NCBI GenBank assembly: GCA_021775715.1
Contig: JAJFHI010000392.1
Span: 1-9,018 of the forward strand
Direction: 5' to 3'
DNA length: 9,018 nt
Origin: Hyphomicrobiaceae bacterium
GTDB taxonomy: Bacteria > Pseudomonadota > Alphaproteobacteria > Rhizobiales > Hyphomicrobiaceae
Shown: positions 7,274 through 9,018 of the stretch, in pieces
Layout: every line of letters begins with the position of its first letter
How positions within the stretch are numbered: position 1 is the first letter of the stretch
Notes under the pieces: model-generated
Databases searched by the model: none
What the model saw: the letters and a program-made list of their open reading frames with translations, nothing else
Told to the model about the DNA's origin: nothing
Program-made: the position numbers and the translations under genes

Positions 7274-7306
7274 ACAAAACTGCAGCCATATGACGTAGAT
7301 TATAGA

Positions 7307-7344
7307 CCCCGCACAAATACGCCGGGGCTTTTTCGAGCTCCGGC
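7307..7344 (-). terminator. Hairpin terminator region after the carbamoyltransferase
   Basis: Starting 34 nt past the carbamoyltransferase stop, 7344-7321 (- strand) folds as GCCGGAGCT-CGAAAA-AGCCCCGGC, a 9-bp stem with one G-T pair, followed by the modestly T-rich GTATTTGT. An alternative stem sharing one arm pairs CCCCG (7307-7311) with CGGGG (7323-7327). On the + strand that one is followed by CTTTTT (7328-7333), so it could also stop leftover + strand transcripts. A bidirectional terminator is the simplest reading. It also separates the carbamoyltransferase from the epimerase remnant. Confidence 0.6.
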
Positions 7345-7378
7345 GTGGCAGTTGTTGAAAACGATTTTGTGGTGCTGG

Positions 7379-9018
7379 TTAGTCCAGCTCGTACTTCATC
7401 TCGTAGTTTTCCTTGAGCGAAGCATCCTGATCAGCTTTCGACAAGATGCAGTTTCCGATCACCAGCGTTTCCATCTCGGTCCCCATAAAACACCGAAACG
7501 CGTCTTCCGGTGTGCAAACGATCGGTTCACCGCGAACATTAAAGCTTGTATTGATCAGAATTGGGCATCCGGTGCGCTGCTTAAAGGCACCGAGCAACGT
7601 GTGGTAGCGCGGGTTGGTTTCTTCGTGCACCGTTTGAATACGCGCTGAATAATCTACGTGCGTAATGGCCGGCAGTTCCGACCGCGGCACGTTCAACTTG
7701 TCGATGCCAAACAGCTGCTCGTCGCTGTCGTTTGAGCGAATGCGACGTTCTTTAACAACATCAGAAACCAGCAGCATATATGGGCTATCGGTGTCGTGAT
7801 CAAAGTAGTCGGAAACGTCTTCCCGCAACACGGAGGGGGCAAACGGGCGGAAACTCTCACGATACTTGATTTTCATGTTGAGCGTCTTCTGCATTTCCGG
7901 ATTGCGTGGATCTCCGAGAATGGACCGACCGCCAAGCGCACGTGGTCCAAACTCCATCCGGCCCTGGAACCAGCCCACAGCATCACCGCGCTCAAGAGCA
8001 TCGGTCGTGCGTTCATAGAGCTCATCTTCAGCAACAACTGAGAACCTTGCTCCGAGATCTGCCAAAGTCTTTTCGATTTCGTCCTGCGGCACTTCCGGAC
8101 CCAAATACGAGCCCTTCATGCCATCTCGCGCCGTCGATACCTTGCGTGGCTGATCAAGATGCTGATGGTAGCCAGCCAAAGCTGCACCGAGAGCACCGCC
8201 GGCATCACCAGCAGCTGGTTGAACCCAAATGCGCTTGAACGCGCGATCGCGTAGAAGCTTGCCGTTCGCTACGCAGTTCAACGCCACGCCGCCAGCAAGA
8301 CAGAGGTTTTCAACGTCATAGGAATTGGCAAGACTGCGCGTGATGCGCAGCATTACTTCTTCCGTGACCTTCTGAACCGAGGCGGCCAAGTCCATCTCTC
8401 GTTGTGAGATCGGAGTTTCAGGCGTACGCGGCGGCGCGCCAAATAGTTCATCGAATTTGGGCGACGTCATGGTCAGTCCGGTTGCATAGTTGAAATAGCT
8501 TTGGTCGAGCCAGAACGAACCGTCTTCTTTTAGGTCCAACACATTGTCGAGGATTAGGTCGGCGTATTTCGGCTCACCGTAGGGCGCGAGCCCCATGATC
8601 TTGTACTCGCCGGAGTTGACCTTGAAGCCAGTATAGTAGGTCATCGCGGAATAGAGCAGCCCGAGACTGTGCGGCCATTGGATCTCGCGAAGAGTCTCAA
8701 GTTTATTGCCCCGTCCCAGTGCCACCGAAGTCGTTGCCCACTCGCCAACTCCGTCCATCGTCAACACAATGGCCTCTTCAAACGGTGAAGGGTAGAACGC
8801 AGACGCCGCGTGACTTTGATGGTGTTCGGAAAACAGCAGTTTATCACCCAGTGTGCCGCTATCGGAAAACTGGACCAACGCCTCTTCCAAGTTCTTTTTC
8901 TGGAACAATTTATCCTTGATCCAAACCGGCAACGCCATGCGGAATGACGAAAATCCGTGCGGTGCGTTGGCGAGGTAGGTTTCCAGCAAGCGTTCAAACT
9001 TGACCAACGGCTTTTCAA
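7379..9018 (-). CDS. NodU/CmcH/TobZ-family carbamoyltransferase (5' end outside window)
   Basis: This family moves a carbamoyl group from carbamoyl phosphate, through a carbamoyl-adenylate, onto a hydroxyl of a sugar or other small molecule in the cytoplasm. It has an N-terminal Kae1-like part and a C-terminal YrdC-like part. The frame is open to the window edge (EKPLVKFERLLETYL). About 80-100 N-terminal residues are missing, judging from the usual length of 580-620, and the internal TTG at 9007 is not the start. Visible motifs in order are the metal-site HHQSHAAS at about 8801-8824, LTMDGVGEW, GGVALNC, PAAGDAGGALGAA, GRMEFGPRALGGRSILGDPR, KYRESFRPFAPS, INTSFNVRGEPIVCTPEDA and a C-terminal KYELD. 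All expected blocks of the visible part are present and uninterrupted. In this setting a role in carbamoylating a glycan or nucleotide sugar is likely but inferred. The next gene downstream on this strand is the epimerase pseudogene, beyond a hairpin terminator. Confidence 0.95.
   Translation of the reverse strand, partial: EKPLVKFERLLETYLANAPHGFSSFRMALPVWIKDKLFQKKNLEEALVQFSDSGTLGDKLLFSEHHQSHAASAFYPSPFEEAIVLTMDGVGEWATTSVALGRGNKLETLREIQWPHSLGLLYSAMTYYTGFKVNSGEYKIMGLAPYGEPKYADLILDNVLDLKEDGSFWLDQSYFNYATGLTMTSPKFDELFGAPPRTPETPISQREMDLAASVQKVTEEVMLRITRSLANSYDVENLCLAGGVALNCVANGKLLRDRAFKRIWVQPAAGDAGGALGAALAGYHQHLDQPRKVSTARDGMKGSYLGPEVPQDEIEKTLADLGARFSVVAEDELYERTTDALERGDAVGWFQGRMEFGPRALGGRSILGDPRNPEMQKTLNMKIKYRESFRPFAPSVLREDVSDYFDHDTDSPYMLLVSDVVKERRIRSNDSDEQLFGIDKLNVPRSELPAITHVDYSARIQTVHEETNPRYHTLLGAFKQRTGCPILINTSFNVRGEPIVCTPEDAFRCFMGTEMETLVIGNCILSKADQDASLKENYEMKYELD

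Larger units (their letters stand above)
6515..7282 (-). pseudogene. Decayed UDP-glucuronate 4-epimerase-like gene (extended SDR)
   Basis: This is the remnant of a GalE/UDP-glucuronate epimerase-type gene, which normally encodes about 335 residues. Recognisable pieces are EEPDRVVNLAAQAGVRY, VEHLVYASSSSVYGA, LPVTG, FTYINDTVDGV, SSAPYRLYKIGNN and QQPGD. Lesions: (1) the N terminus with the GxxGxxG NAD site, about 60 residues, is absent, and homology begins near 7282. (2) About 35 residues carrying the catalytic YxxxK are missing at a junction near 7024/7025. (3) A 1-nt loss near 7001-7003 shifts the frame until a 1-nt gain near 6893-6897. Reading the other frame between them restores LTVYGPWGRPDM and AGEPIDVFNN. 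(4) TAA at 6593-6595 interrupts the usual VGFxP, while PQTPIEEGIRGFVDWY continues in frame to TGA 6515-6517. (5) Substitutions hit conserved sites: RDFTY to RYFTY and YNIGN to YKIGN. The 226-codon open frame (7273-6593) starting at GTG is therefore not a working enzyme. Confidence 0.92.

Overview
The window looks like part of an alphaproteobacterial chromosome of moderate GC content. This is inferred from the bacterioferritin/imelysin/DUF1513 iron cluster, the family resemblance of the sugar genes and the use of GTG and TTG starts; no marker gene in the window fixes the taxon. There are five credible coding genes plus one decayed gene. No tRNA, rRNA, CRISPR array, transposase or phage gene was seen.

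Region 1 (1-2743, + strand) is an iron-handling operon. It holds the 3' part of bacterioferritin (iron storage), then an exported imelysin-family (M75) protein 6 nt later. A Tat-exported DUF1513 protein follows, whose start overlaps the imelysin stop. The tight spacing suggests one transcript that pairs cytoplasmic iron storage with periplasmic iron-linked proteins.

Region 2 (2744-3074) is a non-coding spacer and marks the change of theme.

Region 3 (3075-6533, + strand) belongs to a surface-polysaccharide locus. A membrane-anchored WbpM/CapD-type UDP-GlcNAc 4,6-dehydratase makes a 6-deoxy-4-keto sugar nucleotide. An O-antigen ligase/polymerase-family membrane protein handles glycan polymerisation or transfer on the periplasmic side.

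Region 4 (6515-9018, - strand) faces region 3. It has the remains of a UDP-glucuronate 4-epimerase-like gene, then a hairpin terminator, then a NodU/TobZ-type carbamoyltransferase that runs off the right edge of the window. The epimerase remnant keeps a long open frame only because two opposite indels cancel. It has lost its NAD-binding N terminus and its catalytic YxxxK segment, and it has a premature stop.

Together, regions 3 and 4 look like a glycan synthesis and decoration locus (dehydratase, ligase/polymerase, carbamoylation) in which one sugar-nucleotide epimerase has been lost. I did not find a convincing new biological system. The best observations are the layered lesions in the epimerase remnant and the bacterioferritin-imelysin-DUF1513 operon.
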